Notes: generated by a model not told the origin, from the letters alone. A stretch of DNA of 64,000 bases from Delphinus delphis (GCF_949987515.2 NC_082697.1:21831730-21895729); one strand, 5' to 3'. Positions 43,680-56,342 are shown, counted from the stretch's first letter. Numbers and translations: made by a program.

Positions 43680-44215
43680 AGTCAATATTTACTGAGCATC
43701 TACCACGTGCTAGGGTCTGTGCTATACGCTAGGGATACAGCAGTGAACAAACCAGATCTGGTGTCTGCCTTGGAGTTGCTCACAGCCTGGAGGGGCAGGG
43801 AAGAGTGACAGTGTGCTAGGCACAAGCATCGGGGGCTGGTGGGGCCCGGAGGAAGGGGTTCTAACTCAGCACGTGTGTTGGCGAAGGGGGGCTGCTGAAA
43901 GAAGGAGTCATCTATGGCGAGTATAGAAGCCGGAGGAAGCAATTGCAGGTGAAAATGGAACAAAAGAGAAGGTGTTCTGGGCGGGGGGACAGCATGAGCA
44001 AAGACACAGAGGCCAAAAACAAGCTGTGTTTGGAAGCACGTGATGGGCGGGCTGGGGTGAGGGAAGGGAGGCTGGGGGGAGCTCTGAAGATCCTTGAATG
44101 CCAGGCTTGGCTTCTGTCCTGGAGGCAGTGGGGAGCCATGGAGGGTTGCGAACAGAGAAGGGCCTGGGGAGAGGTGCTGTCACTGAGTGGGGGGCAGATT
44201 GAGGGGCAGTGAGGA
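43680..44215 (-). repeat. L2, long reverse fragment
   Basis: GAGCATCTACCACGTGCTAG, CTTGAATGCCAGGCTTGGCT and CAGTGGGGAGCCATGGAGGG; abuts the previous forward L2 head to head. Confidence 0.8.
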
Positions 44216-44774
44216 GCAGTCTGGAAGCCTCTGGGCTGATGGCAACCACAGCTGAGGACCAGCAGAGGTCGAGCCCCCGGCTTACATCGGTGCGTGTGCA
44301 TGGGCACCTACCTGCGGCCCAAGGAGCGAGGCCAAACTGGCCCGAAGGCCTAAGACACAGGACGCTAGGGAAGCGTCCCCAGCCCCATGAGAGTCGAAAG
44401 GAGCTGGGAGCAAATGAGCATGTGCTTCCTCAGAGGCCGGCCTCCGGCAGGGGTGGTCAGCCACCAGCAGGTTCCTCCAGCATCCTTCCACCTCCAGGGA
44501 AAGGATGGAGACAGTGGGCACCTGAGCGGGTGGAGCCCAAGTGATGACAAACAAATGACAGTGTTGACCTCTGAGTGCCGCCACACACACTCACCTTCTG
44601 GGGCTGTACGGCCAATTCACAGACGGGAAATGTGCTGTTCAAACGTATTTCTCAGCTGGGAGTCTGGAGACAAAGCAGGGGCTGTCACAGGAGGAAAAGC
44701 CCTGTCCACGTGAAAATGGGGGAGACACCTGGCTGCCCCCCAAGAAACTCAGCCCTTCATCACATCACTCCCCT

Positions 44775-44870
44775 CAGGCCACAGTAGAGGCCCAAAGAGG
44801 GACAGACACTCTCCCAAGGTCACACAGAGAGTCACCGGCAAGCAGAGCCAGCCCCCCTCCAGCCCAGGCC
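44775..44870 (-). repeat. MIR fragment
   Basis: GAGGCCCAAAGAGGGACAGA and CCAAGGTCACACAGAGAGTC. Confidence 0.7.
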
Positions 44871-45069
44871 TCCTTCCGCCATATCTCAGAATGTTTGTGA
44901 GAAAGGATAAAAGGAGCCAGGGCCCTTGATCTGCCAGGCCTGGCAGGAGGGCAGAGGGCAGGGCGGAAATCTGCAGCCAGAGCTGTGACCCTACAGATCA
45001 GAGGGGGTTAGAAACCTGCTGAGCAGAGAGGAGACAAGTCTGCAACAGGAGGTCTTCGAAGAATGCTTG

Positions 45070-45290
45070 TAAAAATAATCATCGTCACAACAGCCCAGTC
45101 ACCGTGTGCAGAGCTTCCTGGGCAGGGCCCTGTTCTGGGGTCCATGTGTAGCAAGGTGTTTGTTCTTCACAGCACTACAATGTAGGAGCTATTGTTATCC
45201 CCATTGTACAGATGGAGAAAACTGAGGCTCAGCAAGACTATGTGCCACGGCAAGGGAGGGCAGGACCTCAGTTTCAAGCCTTCCTGAGTC
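45070..45290 (-). repeat. MIR SINE
   Basis: TTGTTATCCCCATTGTACAG and GGAGAAAACTGAGGCTCAGC. Confidence 0.85.
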
Positions 45291-45539
45291 TGGAGCTCAG
45301 GCTCTGCGGTCCTGTCCTGCCCAGACCTTGGACGTCTTTCACATTCAACAGGGAGAGGCAAGACCCACGGAGCCTGACCCAACCTCTGATCCCTCCCACC
45401 CTGAGCCTCTGCTTCCACCTCATGGAATGTCTCCATCTCCCACATTTCCCAGGCCTGTTGGGGAGATGGAATGTAGCAATGTTTTGTGGGAGTACTTGAA
45501 AAGTAGATACTAAAGAAGAAAAAAATGCTCATACTATAC

Positions 45540-46170
45540 TCGCTGTCACGGAGGGGTGCATAACTCCCGGCTCCTTAGGTGTGGGCTGCTCACAGCGACT
45601 TTCTTCCTTCCCAAGAGGACAGCATGGGTGGGTGGAGGGGTAACTTTACCTTGGAGAGACCTGACAAACACTGCCTCCACCAGGTGGTCAAGGTCGACAT
45701 CAACAGGGATAAGTCACTGTGATAATATGTACCCTTAATATGATGTGGTGAGCGTAGCATTTCACCTCTGTTGTCTTCCTCCCCAGAACCCATAATCACA
45801 GTGTAATCACGAGAAAAACAACAGACACATTCCAGGAGAAAGATACTCTACAGAATAGCTGAACAGTTCTCCTCAAAACTGTCAAGGTCATCGAAAACAA
45901 GGAAAGTCTGAGAAATTATCATAACCAAGAGGAGCCTAAGGATACAGGATGATTAAATGTAACGTGGCATCCTGGGTGGGATCCTGGAACAAAAGAAGGA
46001 CATTAGGGGAAAACTAAGGAACTCTGAATAAAGTATGGACATTAGTTAATAATAATACATCGATATTGGTTTATTCGTTGTAACAAATGAACCATATTGA
46101 TGTAAGATGTTAGTTATAGGGGAAATTGGTTGGGGGGTATACGCCGTATCATGTTCTAGAGCAAAGGACA
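45540..46170 (+). repeat. Old L1 3' UTR
   Basis: GGGATCCTGGAACAAAAGAA, GGACATTAGGGGAAAACTAA and GATGTAAGATGTTAGTTATA are typical of an old L1 3' end. Confidence 0.75.
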
Positions 46171-46218
46171 GAATTTTAAGACAGACAGGAAGCCAAGAGA
46201 GCTGTTGCTAAACATTTC

Positions 46219-46579
46219 CTTTTTTTTAATTAATTAATTAATTTTTTTTTTTTTTGGCTGCGTCGGGTCTTAGTTGCAGCACGCGGGATCTTTCGTTGTG
46301 GTGTGCGGGCTTCTGTCTAGTTGCGATGCTCAGGATTCTCTCTACTTGTGGCATGCGAGTATTTTCTTCTCTAGTTGTGGCACGAGCTCTCCAGAGCGCA
46401 TGGGCTGTATAGTTTGCAGCACACGGGCTCTCTATTTGAGGTGCGAGGGCTCAGTAGTTGTGGCACGTGGGCTTAGTTGCCCCACGGCATGTGGGATCTT
46501 AGTTCCCCGTCCAGGGATTGAACCCGCGTCCCCTGCATTGGAAAGCTGATTCTTAACCACTGGCCCACCAGGAAAGTCC
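46219..46579 (-). mobile_element. CHR-2-like SINE, long form
   Basis: Poly(T) with TTAATTAATTAATTAA, GGCTGCGTCGGGTCTTAGTT and terminal GGAAAGTCCC. Target-site duplication CTAAACA(T/C)TTC (46208-46218, 46580-46590). Confidence 0.9.
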
Positions 46580-46591
46580 CTAAACACTTCT

Positions 46592-46680
46592 TTTTAAAGC
46601 TTGAGAAACTGAGGACTGGGGAATGAAGAGATTCGCCTAAGGTCATATGCAAGTTTATGACAGCCTCAACTAGGATCAAG
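46592..46680 (-). repeat. MIR fragment
   Basis: GCTTGAGAAACTGAGGACTG and CCTAAGGTCATATGC. Confidence 0.7.
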
Positions 46681-46689
46681 GGTTCTCAA

Positions 46690-46800
46690 TGTCACAAGTA
46701 TTTGTCAAATGCCTGCTGTATACAAGACACCAGTCTAGGTCCTCATCATGGTGAAGGCAGGTTGAGAGGTTCAAAGATTTGTCCATGGGTCAGTACCTCC
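46690..46800 (-). repeat. L2 3' end fragment
   Basis: AAGTATTTGTCAAATGCCTG and CTGTATACAAGACACCAGTC. Confidence 0.6.
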
Positions 46801-46919
46801 CCCTGAGCCCGGTGTCCAGGGACACAGACCGTGCCCACTGGGGGCTCTCAAACCAGAAGGGGAAACAGGTGCTGAAACACCCTGAGCAGGAGAGCCAGAG
46901 AGCTATGAGCTTCCATGTC

Positions 46920-47110
46920 CAGAAGATGCAGCCCCACCATCTGCAACCCATGTGATCTCGCTAAGCCTCACTGTGCTGCTGGATGAAAAGGAGCTGGTGA
47001 CGGAACCTTCTCTCAGCGATGCTGAGAGAATCCAATAAGGTGTCAGGGCTGTGAGGCATCCAGCACAGTGCCTTGGTCACTGTAAGCACTCAATAAACAA
47101 TGATTCTTTT
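46920..47110 (+). repeat. MIR SINE
   Basis: CATGTGATCTCGCTAAGCCT and TGTAAGCACTCAATAAACAA. Confidence 0.75.
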
Positions 47111-47139
47111 TTTTAGTTTTAAGGGCAGTCTGAGTGCTG

Positions 47140-47250
47140 GAGAGCTCAGAGAGGGAGCGATTTGTCAATCTGCTTTGGTGGGGATTTCTTGGGGGGCTTC
47201 CTAGATGAAGGACATCTGGGTTGGGTCTTGAAGGATGGAAAGGCGTTTGT
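47140..47250 (-). repeat. L2 fragment
   Basis: GGGGGCTTCCTAGATGAAGG and TGGGTCTTGAAGGATGGAAA. Confidence 0.6.
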
Positions 47251-48324
47251 TTGCCAGGCTGAGAGGATGTGGAAGCTGCAGCCCCGGCCTCCAGAGTTCA
47301 CCAGCTGGTCTGGCAGAGAAGGAGATGCATCGGGCCGCTCTCCCTGGGCATTCCCACGCCAGGGGACATCCCCATTTTCTTAGCCTTGATGCCTCCTTCC
47401 CAGCCTCCCTGGGCTTTGGGGTTCACCATTGCCTGAGTCAAGGACAGAGGCAGCAGGGGATGGGCAAGGGCGGGGGTGGGCACCGGAGCCGAACAACTCC
47501 AGGACTGTCTGGAAATGAAACCCAGCCCTGCCTCCCACTCACCAGCTGAGTGTCGCTTATACAACTTCCTCCTTCTGTTCCTGTTCAGGAATTACCCGGG
47601 CAGGGCTCCGTGCTGGTTGGGGGACTGCCCCAGATGCTGGGCCTGGAGCCTCCTGGGGTCTGCTCTGGTCTCTCAAAGACTCATAGACATTTGGTCTCGT
47701 GTCCCATTCCTGCCCTCCAACGTACACTTTCTCCTTCCCCGCTCCATACATCTGCCCTTGCAGGATCGCCCACCATCTCCCCTCAGCTTGTGCAAACCCC
47801 GCTTGCCCTCCTCGGCCCATCCGCCACTCCTCCCGGAAGCCTTCCGCAGAGACCCCTCTTGGTCCTTGTATCCTCTCTACTCATTCATGCCTCCTGCATG
47901 CCAGGCCCTGTGCCAGGGTCGGGGACGGATGTAGCAGCGAGCAAGACCGAAACGGACCCTGTCCTTTGGAGCTGGGGCCTCTACCCTCTACGTCCTGTGC
48001 ATCCTGCCTGCTTTGTCCGCCCCCTGGGTGGGGAATCGGAAGTCTGGTGCAGCCTCTACACGGTGTGGTCTTGGGCAAGTCCCTTCCCCTCTCTGGCCAG
48101 CGTTGTTTCCATAGCTGCTGAGGGAAGAGGTTCAATGTCATGTCCAGGGAGCCTTAAGGGACAGGCAGGAGGGATGGAAAGGATCGCCCCCACCCACCCT
48201 GCCGACTCCAATACAAAGCTTCCCTCTAAGTGGAACAGGCGAAAGCATACACAGGACTTCAATTCATCAGAATATCTGGGTGGAAACGAACATGGGGGCC
48301 CGGGAAAGGGGGCTTACCAGGTGG

Positions 48325-48548
48325 CCAAACATCATGGTTAAGAGCAACTATGGAGACCGGGCTTTGAATCCTGCCTGGATAGCTCTGTGGCCTTTGGCAA
48401 GGCACTTGACCCCTCTTACCCTCACTGGTCTATCTGTAAACTGGGGATAACTGTACACATCTCCTTTGGTTGCTCAGTGATCAGCGTGACACACACATGC
48501 TAGACGCTCAGTAAATGGATATTGTTGTTGTTATTATTATTATTATTA
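48325..48548 (+). repeat. MIR SINE with (TTA)n tail
   Basis: CATGGTTAAGAGCAACTATG head, CCTCTTACCCTCACTGGTCT core, ACGCTCAGTAAATGGATATT end, followed by TTATTATTATTATTATTATT. Confidence 0.88.
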
Positions 48549-48589
48549 TTTCTGGTGTAGCCAACCTAAGGTTCCATTAGAAAAGCGGA

Positions 48590-48865
48590 AAACTGTGACA
48601 GTCTTAAAATTAACAATGTACATCTATATGTTTTGCCCTGGAAAGAGTTCATGCTATACTAGTAAATTTAAATGTTATAGTATTAACAGTGTAATCCCAT
48701 TTCTGTTTTTAAAAAAGTGTGGGAGTAGGGAAAACAAAAGGAATAAACACTACCATGTTTCTAGCATCCCCCGGGGATGGGGGGAGGGGGAGACTCACAG
48801 ATGAGCTTAATAGTTTTTTCTTTTGTGCTTGTCTTTACTTTTTAAGTTTTTGAAAATGAGGTCAT
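48590..48865 (+). repeat. Old L1 3' UTR fragment
   Basis: ATGTACATCTATATG, AATAAACACTACCATGTTTC and TTTACTTTTTAAGTTTTTG fit an old L1 3' UTR. Confidence 0.55.
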
Positions 48866-51194
48866 GATACAGGGGCAATAGAAAGGGTTAGAGATTATTT
48901 GTGACTCTGATCTGCTCCCTAACTGCTCTGGAGGCCCAATGCAAGGCCTGGTCATAGACTCCACAGCTCAGGGCTCCCGGGGAGCCAAAGTCCACGAGGG
49001 TGAGCTGGCCATGCACTTGGCCGCCAACCCTCACCCCACCCCCTGCCCCAGGTGCCTCTGCCTGGGATCCTGGCCCTGCCTGATGAGAAAGAGAGAGACT
49101 CCCAGGGCAAGTGCCCACTTCTCTTCCATGACATCCTGGGGCTCTGCTCTTCCCCTTTCCCTCAACCTTGGCTCACCCTGTTTACGTCCGCACACCCTTC
49201 CAGGATGGGGCAGAGGCAGGTAATAAGGAGGGGGGCTCCTCTGCCCGGGGCCTGGCTTTGGGGCCGAAGACACAGCCAGTAGTAGCCCAGGAGGAGCCCA
49301 CAGTCTGGTGGCTCCCGCTCGACTTTATCTTAGTTGGGTTCTCCCAAAGAGAGACCTGAGACCTGAGACCAGTACTCATTAGGGAAGTGATCCTAGAAGC
49401 TGCAGTGGGGGGACAGGAAGAGACAGGGAAGGAGAGAGGCCAATAAAGGAGGCTTATCCAGGTCACTGCCAGAGGCAACGGGAGCTCCATTCCTCCGGAA
49501 CCTCAAATGAGTTTCAACATGCTTCCCACAGATGCCCATCCTACGGGGCCTTTGTCCCCAACTCCTGACCCTCTTTGGCTTCGGGATGCCCGCAGGGCTG
49601 TTGACTCCCTCACATTCCATAACCAAGCCTGCTCCCTGCCCCCACAGAGCCAGAGGGAGATGATCTGAGAAGGGACCACCCACCCAGCCTCACCCCAGTC
49701 CCCCTCCCACGGCCCGGCCTCTCTCTAGAGCTCGGGGTCCATCTGTCTGTCATCCTCCAGACCTTTCCCCAGGACACTCTCCCAACCCCCATTCTGACAT
49801 CCTCTACTTACCCTAAGCAGAGCACGCCCTCTGTTCCCTGAGGCCGGCCCCCATCCTGGGTCCCCAGCTTAGGAATAGCTCTTCCACCTTCTCAGAAACG
49901 CAGCACCCTCAGCCTCCCCAGACACCCACACCCCCAAGACCGATGGCCTCTGCCACGCCCTCCTTAACCGCCCCCTCCGTGGGTCCCTCCGCCATGCTCA
50001 GGTGGGGCCTGGTGCATCCAGACACCGGCCTGGCCTCCTCCTGATCTCCCGGCGTCTGGTCTCCCCACCCCTGACTCATCCGCTAACAGCCTTCATGTTC
50101 CTCTTTCCAGGACACAGCTCTGGTCCTTCAGGGGCTCCCCTGTGGCCTCAGGCCAAAGCCTATAAAGAAGGCCACAGAGGGCGGGACAGCCTCTCCACTG
50201 CTGTCTGCATCTTCCCCCAGGGCTGAATTCCTGGTCACTGCCCACCAGCAGCACTGTCTCACCTTTGCTCTTTGCTCCACTGGGGATGTACCTCTCCCCA
50301 CCTCTCCTCCCTGGTTAATCCTGTACATTCTTTGGCCCTTCCCCTGACCCCCCCACCCCTCAGTCTGGGTCAAAGCTTCATGGACGCCCTCTGCACTTCT
50401 CACAAGGAACGTCAGTTTTACCCATCCATTTCCCCCACTGCAGGCCAAGAACTCCAAGGGGGTGTAGTTTGGACCTGCGTCATCCTTGTGCCACAGCACT
50501 GCCCCCACCAGGGCTTGACGCTGGATAAACTCCATGCTTGTTGGGACAGGAATCTCAGGCCTGGATTCCACAGTTCCACCGGAACAGTGCAAGGCCAGTC
50601 CCAGCCCCTGCCTGAGGCGAGCACATTCAATCAGTCTTCCAGAACAAGAACTGAGCCAGCCACCCTGCCCCAGGACACAGCGTGCGTCTGGCCTCTCCCC
50701 ACACCCCTGCCGGCTCAGGGAGGGACTCAGGGGGTTTGGGATCCTAGCAGGAGCCAGGAAGGAAGCCAGCCCCTGTGCTGGCCCAGGCCTCAGCGCCCCC
50801 TGGGACCATGGTCCCTGGCTGAGACCTCTCCCATCCAGATGGTTGGATCTGGGGAAGTCACCTCCCCCCAGCCCCAATTTGAACCAGGCCTCTTGCGATT
50901 TGTGGTCTATCCTCGACTTCCACCACAGCCACCTCCTAATAATTAAACATATTTAATCATCCAATAGGTAAACGAGCTCCCTGGCCCTTGAGCTAGCTCC
51001 CCTGCCGTCTTCCCATTCCTGGAGGTTCTGGCATCTGTGTTTCCAGGACCTTGGTGCAGGGCCATTTGACTCAGTTCAACTCAGCAAACACTGTGGAGCA
51101 CTGTCTGCAGCAGGTGATAGGGCCAGCCTCCCTCCCACCTGCACCTTGGGCCAGGGCGAGGGGGAGGAGTCCATCACCAGCCAGGCCCCTCTAC

Positions 51195-51275
51195 CTGCCA
51201 GGCACAGGAAACTCAAGGCCCAGAGAGGGTGAGAAACTTCCCCAAGGTCACAGAGCCCAGGGGTGGAGACCTGGT
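51195..51275 (-). repeat. MIR fragment
   Basis: GGAAACTCAAGGCCCAGAGA and CCCCAAGGTCACAGAGCCC. Confidence 0.7.
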
Positions 51276-51279
51276 TAAG

Positions 51280-51905
51280 GTCTTGGGAGTTGATGAAATA
51301 TTTACCATCTTGTGGATACACACTGGCTGATAAAATACACACAGCTCCCACCTTCGTGAAGTTCACAGGTTGGTGTGAGGGGTGGTGGATAAACCAGAGA
51401 ACAAACCTGTTGATTCAGAAAGGCAGACTGTGCTACCTGCTAGGATGGGAGGAAGCCCGGGATGTGATGGGGAAGAGTGGGGACCACTGAGGACAGGAGG
51501 TCAGGGAGAGCTTCTCGGAGGAGACGAATTTTAGCTGAAGTTTGAAGGATAAAAAGAGAGGCCATACAAGGATCTGGGGGGAAGAGCTTTCAGGCAAAAG
51601 CCCTGTGGTGAGAACGGGCTTGTCTAGGTGGAACCGTGGTACAGTGGGGGCAGTGGCGGGAGAGAATAGTGGGAGGTGAAGCTGGAGCCTGGAGCAGGGC
51701 CTGGAGCCTCCTGGGCTGTTGTGAGAGCCTTGAACTTTACTTAAACGCACTGGGAAGCCTGTAGATGTTAAACAAGAGGGGTGACAAGATTTGATGTATG
51801 TTTTTGAAATATCCCTCTGGCAGCTGCCTGGAGGGGGATTAAAGGGGGGCAGGTGGAAGCAGGGAGGTCAGCAAGGAGGCTAGGACACCTCCAGGAGGGG
51901 GTGAA
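51280..51905 (-). repeat. L2, long reverse fragment
   Basis: AAATATTTACCATCTTGTGG, GAGCCTTGAACTTTACTTAA, GGGGTGACAAGATTTGATGT and CCCTCTGGCAGCTGCCTGGA. Confidence 0.8.
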
Positions 51906-52169
51906 GGAGGCTTAGCCCCGGCAGGGAAGGTGGCGGAGAGAGCATGATTCAAGTGCATTTGAAGGAAGCACCCACCGTCCTTGCTTGGATCAGGAGCGTG
52001 GGAGCACACAGAGGGCGGAATCGAGATTAATTCCCAGGCTTTTGGTTTGAGTGGAGGGAGTTGCCATTTGCTGAGATGGGTAGGAGCCCGCTGAGGGCAA
52101 AAAGTCATGAGTTCAGTTTTGGCTGAATTATGTTGGAGAAACCTTTTAGGTATCCATGGTAATGGTGAA

Positions 52170-52310
52170 AAAATTAATACTTCAGCCAATACTTATTTAA
52201 CACAGTCTGCATCAGACACATTTAATCCCTCCATCAACCCCTCAGAATAGGTGCCATTATTATGCCCTCATTTCACTGATGAGGAAACTGAGGCTTGGAG
52301 TAGGATGTTG
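52170..52310 (-). repeat. MIR SINE
   Basis: CAATACTTATTTAACACAGT and TTTCACTGATGAGGAAACTG. Confidence 0.85.
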
Positions 52311-53219
52311 TATATAGGATGAGAAGAAAGCCAGGGAGAGCCCCAAGCAGTGCTCACATCTAAAAGACTGCAGGAGGAGGCCCAGAAAAGGAGTTCTGGG
52401 CTTCCTGGAAGGGGGTTCTCCTGGATCAGCCTGATGTCACCAGGGGTCACATAAGAGAAGGCAGGGACAACAGAGTCTCCAGGATATTGAGCCACAGAGC
52501 GGCTAGAGCTGCCCCTGCGCAGCACGGTGGCCGAGGAGTCGGGTGGGGGATGGTGGGATCACGAGGTCAGGAAGGAATGGGAGGGGAGGAGGTGGACAGA
52601 GCAAGTGTCCCCACACTTTCCAGCACCTAAGCCTGGCTGGGAAGGGCAGAGAGAGACGGGAGCAGCTAACAGGGATCTGAGGGTCCTGGGATGCTGCCCT
52701 GGTCATCTGGGTTCAGGGACTCCAGCCATTTGCCAGAGAGATGGAGACCTCAGAATACCTTCCTTTTTGATATCGTCCGGCCAGCAGTGTGCCTCAGTCC
52801 TGTGTTAGCACGGAGAGCTCTCTCCCGCCTGCAGCAATTCTCCAGTGGACTGAGGACAGGGCATGGGGTCAGGAGAGGCAAGAGTGACTCACTTTCACCT
52901 CTCTCAACCCCCGCCGTTCTCACACAAACCGGGACTTGGTCGGAGCCGAGAGGTCTGTAGGGCGTGGCGCCCTGATGCTCCCTGGGGGCTGTGGGCCTGT
53001 AGGAGACCAGGAGGGCCAAGGCCCCAAATGCCAGAACAAGAAGTCTCTCCTGGCTGCTGGACCAGGTGCCCTCCATGCTCAGAAACTAACATCAACACTT
53101 TCCCCACCTCAGAAGTCCAGAGTGGGGGACCACGACCCTCAGCTGAGTTAGCCATCCCCCGCGAGTGTGCTCTGGGGAGACTTAGGCCCACAGTGGGGAA
53201 GGGGCTTGCCTAATGCCTT

Positions 53220-53500
53220 ATTCCGTTCGTCATCTCCTCCTTCATCAGTGCCACCAGATGTTAATCCTCTGGCATTGTCACCTCCCCCTGGAAGCCTTCC
53301 TTGACTCTCCTCCATCCCCAAAGCCCCTCAGGCATAACATCACCAGGTTTGCCACAGTCTATCGGATTGTCTGTGTGTCATCTGGCCCCGCAGATTGAAG
53401 ACAGAGGCCACATCTGATCCATCTTGGTGTCCCCAGTGCCCAGCTCAGGGTCTGGACAGAGCGAAGGTGTGGGTGTGTTTGTTGAATGGGTCTCATCTGA
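53220..53500 (+). repeat. L2 3' region
   Basis: CCTGGAAGCCTTCCTTGACT, GTGTCCCCAGTGCCCAGCTC and GTGTGTTTGTTGAATGGG. Confidence 0.75.
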
Positions 53501-53639
53501 ACTGAACTGAACTGACTGTTGGACAGGCCTTGATCCTTCTCTGGCTCCCGGGTAGAGAACTACATTTCAGGTTAAGCATCTCTACCAAGCGGCTGTGCAG
53601 ATGCGCAGTGCCCCTGAATGATAGGAAACCAAAAGGGAC

Positions 53640-53785
53640 ATCAGGCTTCCCGGCCTCATTTTCCAGAGGAGGAAGCCGAAGCTCAGAGCAATGGAGGCAC
53701 AGACCACGGGCTGGCGATCAGAGCGGATGAATCATACTCAGATGGCCTTGGCCCTGTTCCACGGCTCCCCTCCCGGAAATGTTAA
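53640..53785 (-). repeat. Degenerate MIR
   Basis: TTTTCCAGAGGAGGAAGCCG and AAGCTCAGAGCAATGG. Confidence 0.5.
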
Positions 53786-54699
53786 AGCTTAGGTTTCCTC
53801 GTCTGCAAAACCAGGCTGGACGCAGCAGTCTCTGGAAGTTCAGCCACGGTCCAGTTCTATGAACTCACAGGCCCCAGGCGCCACAGTGCGGGGAGGAGGG
53901 ATCACTTAAGAGGCTGTTTATCGTCTTGTTGTACCCCCTTGAGCTCTTGGAGCAAAACATTCCCAAGAAGCAGGGTGATTCATTCACGGCACCATTTGCC
54001 AGGTCCAGAGAAAAGGCAGACCATGAAATACATTCTGCAACTTTTAAAGAGGAGACAAAGAAATTTCAAGATGAAGTTTCTCTTTAGTGGACAGAAAACA
54101 AGCTGGGACATATATATTTTTCCTCCCAGAGATTCAAGTTTTTGGGGGAGCAAACTATCATGGTTTGAGCCAAATTCTCCCAAAATGCAAGGTGGTATCC
54201 TTAACGAACACCAGGGACAACATTGCTTCATAAACAGCGCGATGGACTGAACCTGACAACAGCCGATTGGCTGTTTTTGTTGTTCTTGGTGCTAATCCTT
54301 TCCAGAACTCTGACTGTCAAGGGGAAGATGAAAAACTCATGCTTGCTCCTCTTAAATTAAGCAGAGGATGCTGCATGTGTTGGAGAGGTTGGACATCGTG
54401 CAACCCAAGAAGACATGGAGGGAGGTAACAGGTGAGTCTGGTAAGGGGACCTAGGGGGGAGCAGGGTTTAACTGCAGGGAGAGAGAATGGTGAGCTTCCA
54501 CCACTCACAGAAAACCACGGGAACTACTCCAGCAGTGCAAAGACAGATGGAGAACTCGATCTCTCATTTTGAAGTCACAGGATCTCTATGCCCTGAGTGT
54601 GGGTCTCACAATATGAATGTTATACTCAACTCTTTTAAAATTGTACTTTTCGCTCCCAAGCCCTCGCTGGGCAGAAGTGGGAGTGAACTTGACCACTTT

Positions 54700-54840
54700 G
54701 CCCAAGTGAGGATGAATGACGTGCTAAGAAAGTTCCAGAAATTTGGGTTCTCATTTGATTCTGATGCCAAAGAGCTAAGTCTCCTCTCTGGGACTCAGTT
54801 TCCCCATCTGTAAAATCATAGGGCAGAGAATGGGTAGAGG
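54700..54840 (+). repeat. MIR fragment
   Basis: CTGGGACTCAGTTTCCCCAT then CTGTAAAATCATAGGG. Confidence 0.7.
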
Positions 54841-54859
54841 GAGAAGAGGAGACCCCAGA

Positions 54860-55060
54860 GGCATGGGCTTTGGGGTCATACTACCTGGGTTCTAATCTCA
54901 TTTTTCTAGCTGTGTGTTCTGAGGCAGTTACTTAAACTTCCTGAGCCTCAATTTTCTCATCTGTAAAGCAGAGACAATAACATCTACCTATGGGAATTGC
55001 TGACAAGTTAAATAACATGTGTACAAAGCACATAGCTTAGTGCTAGGCCCACAGGAAAAT
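54860..55060 (+). repeat. MIR SINE
   Basis: TACCTGGGTTCTAATCTCAT, TAGCTGTGTGTTCTGAGGCA and AAAGCACATAGCTTAGTGCT. Confidence 0.88.
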
Positions 55061-55061
55061 T

Positions 55062-55815
55062 TTTTATTAAGGTGTGATTTACACATAGTGAAATGCTCAG
55101 ATCTTAAGCATTCAATTTTGATGATTGCATATCAAGATACAGGACACTTCAATCACCCCAGAAAGTTTTCTCATGCCCCTTCCTAGGCAATCCCTCTCCC
55201 AGAAACAACCACTGATCTGATCTCTATCACCACAGGTTAGTTTTGTCTGTTTTAGAATTCTATATGAATAGAACCAGACAGTATATATTGTATTTGTGTG
55301 TTTGTGGGTATGTCTGGCTTCTTTCCCTCAACACAACAGTTTTGAGATTCATTCATATTATCGTGTGTATGAGTAGGATGCGTCCTTTGTGGTGTGCAGT
55401 ATTTCATCGTATAAACGCACTACAGCTTATCCACTCTACTGTTGATGAGCATCTGGGCTATGTCCAGTTTTTGCCTATTGTGAGGAAAGCTGCTATGAAC
55501 CTTCTAGCTAGAATTTAGTCAAGACTTTCAAGGACAAATACTTTCTTTTCTCTTGGGTAAATACCTAGGAGTGGAATGCTGGGTCATAGGGTAGATATAT
55601 ATTGTACTTTTTAAAGAAACTCCCAAATGGTCTTCTAAAGTGGTGGTACCATTTTACACTTCCACCAGCAATGTATAAGCATTCCAGTCACTCCATACCC
55701 TGCGCAACATTTGGTGTGGTCAGTCTTTTCAATTTTAGTCATTCTAGTATCACACTGTGGTATTAATTTGCATTGCCCATGACTAATGAACTCCTGTCAT
55801 GTGCTTACTTAGAAG
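55062..55815 (-). repeat. Old L1, 3' UTR region
   Basis: Read on the + strand: TTATCCACTCTACTGTTGAT, AGTGGAATGCTGGGTCATAG, CACTTCCACCAGCAATGTAT and ATTAATTTGCATTGCCCATG, the well-known reverse complement of L1 3' sequence. Confidence 0.9.
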
Positions 55816-56124
55816 TTTTTAAAGGTCCTCTCCCCCTCGTTGCCATGGAGCTTTCAACCTCCATGATTTGAAGGACTGTTGAACATATAAGGAAGGGAAA
55901 AACTGATGACAAAATCTACTAGAAATGTAAAGAGCTCTACAAATACAAAACCAAACGTGAGCTCAGCCCTGGAACCCTCCCGTTGACTTGGGTTTCCCAG
56001 GACTGGGGAGCTAAGGACTCGTTTTGTCTTCCAACGAACGAGTTGGGGGGCCAGATCATGGCTGACTTGAGGTCAGAATGTTTTAATGATAAACTTGTCC
56101 CTGATTGAATCATCATTTTCACTG

Positions 56125-56335
56125 CTGCCATTTACATAAACTGCCTGCTATGCTCCAGGTAACTTATATACACACAGTATATATATTTTTACAATAGCCC
56201 TGCAAGGTTGTTGTATGATCTCTATGTGGTGGACTCTGAACATCAAAGATGTGAATTCTTTTGCCTAACACCACACAGCTACATCTCCTTGAGATCCAGA
56301 TTCAAAATGAGACTGTCTGGATCCAAAATTTCCTT
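56125..56335 (-). repeat. Degenerate MIR
   Basis: TGCCTGCTATGCTCCAGGTA and CCTAACACCACACAGCTACA. Confidence 0.6.
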
Positions 56336-56342
56336 CAAGTTG

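Noticed and set aside
47550..48341. 263-codon + strand open frame in the SRC-MANBAL gap
   Set aside because: No domain, signal or family resemblance, and no splice or promoter context; GC-rich chance frame.
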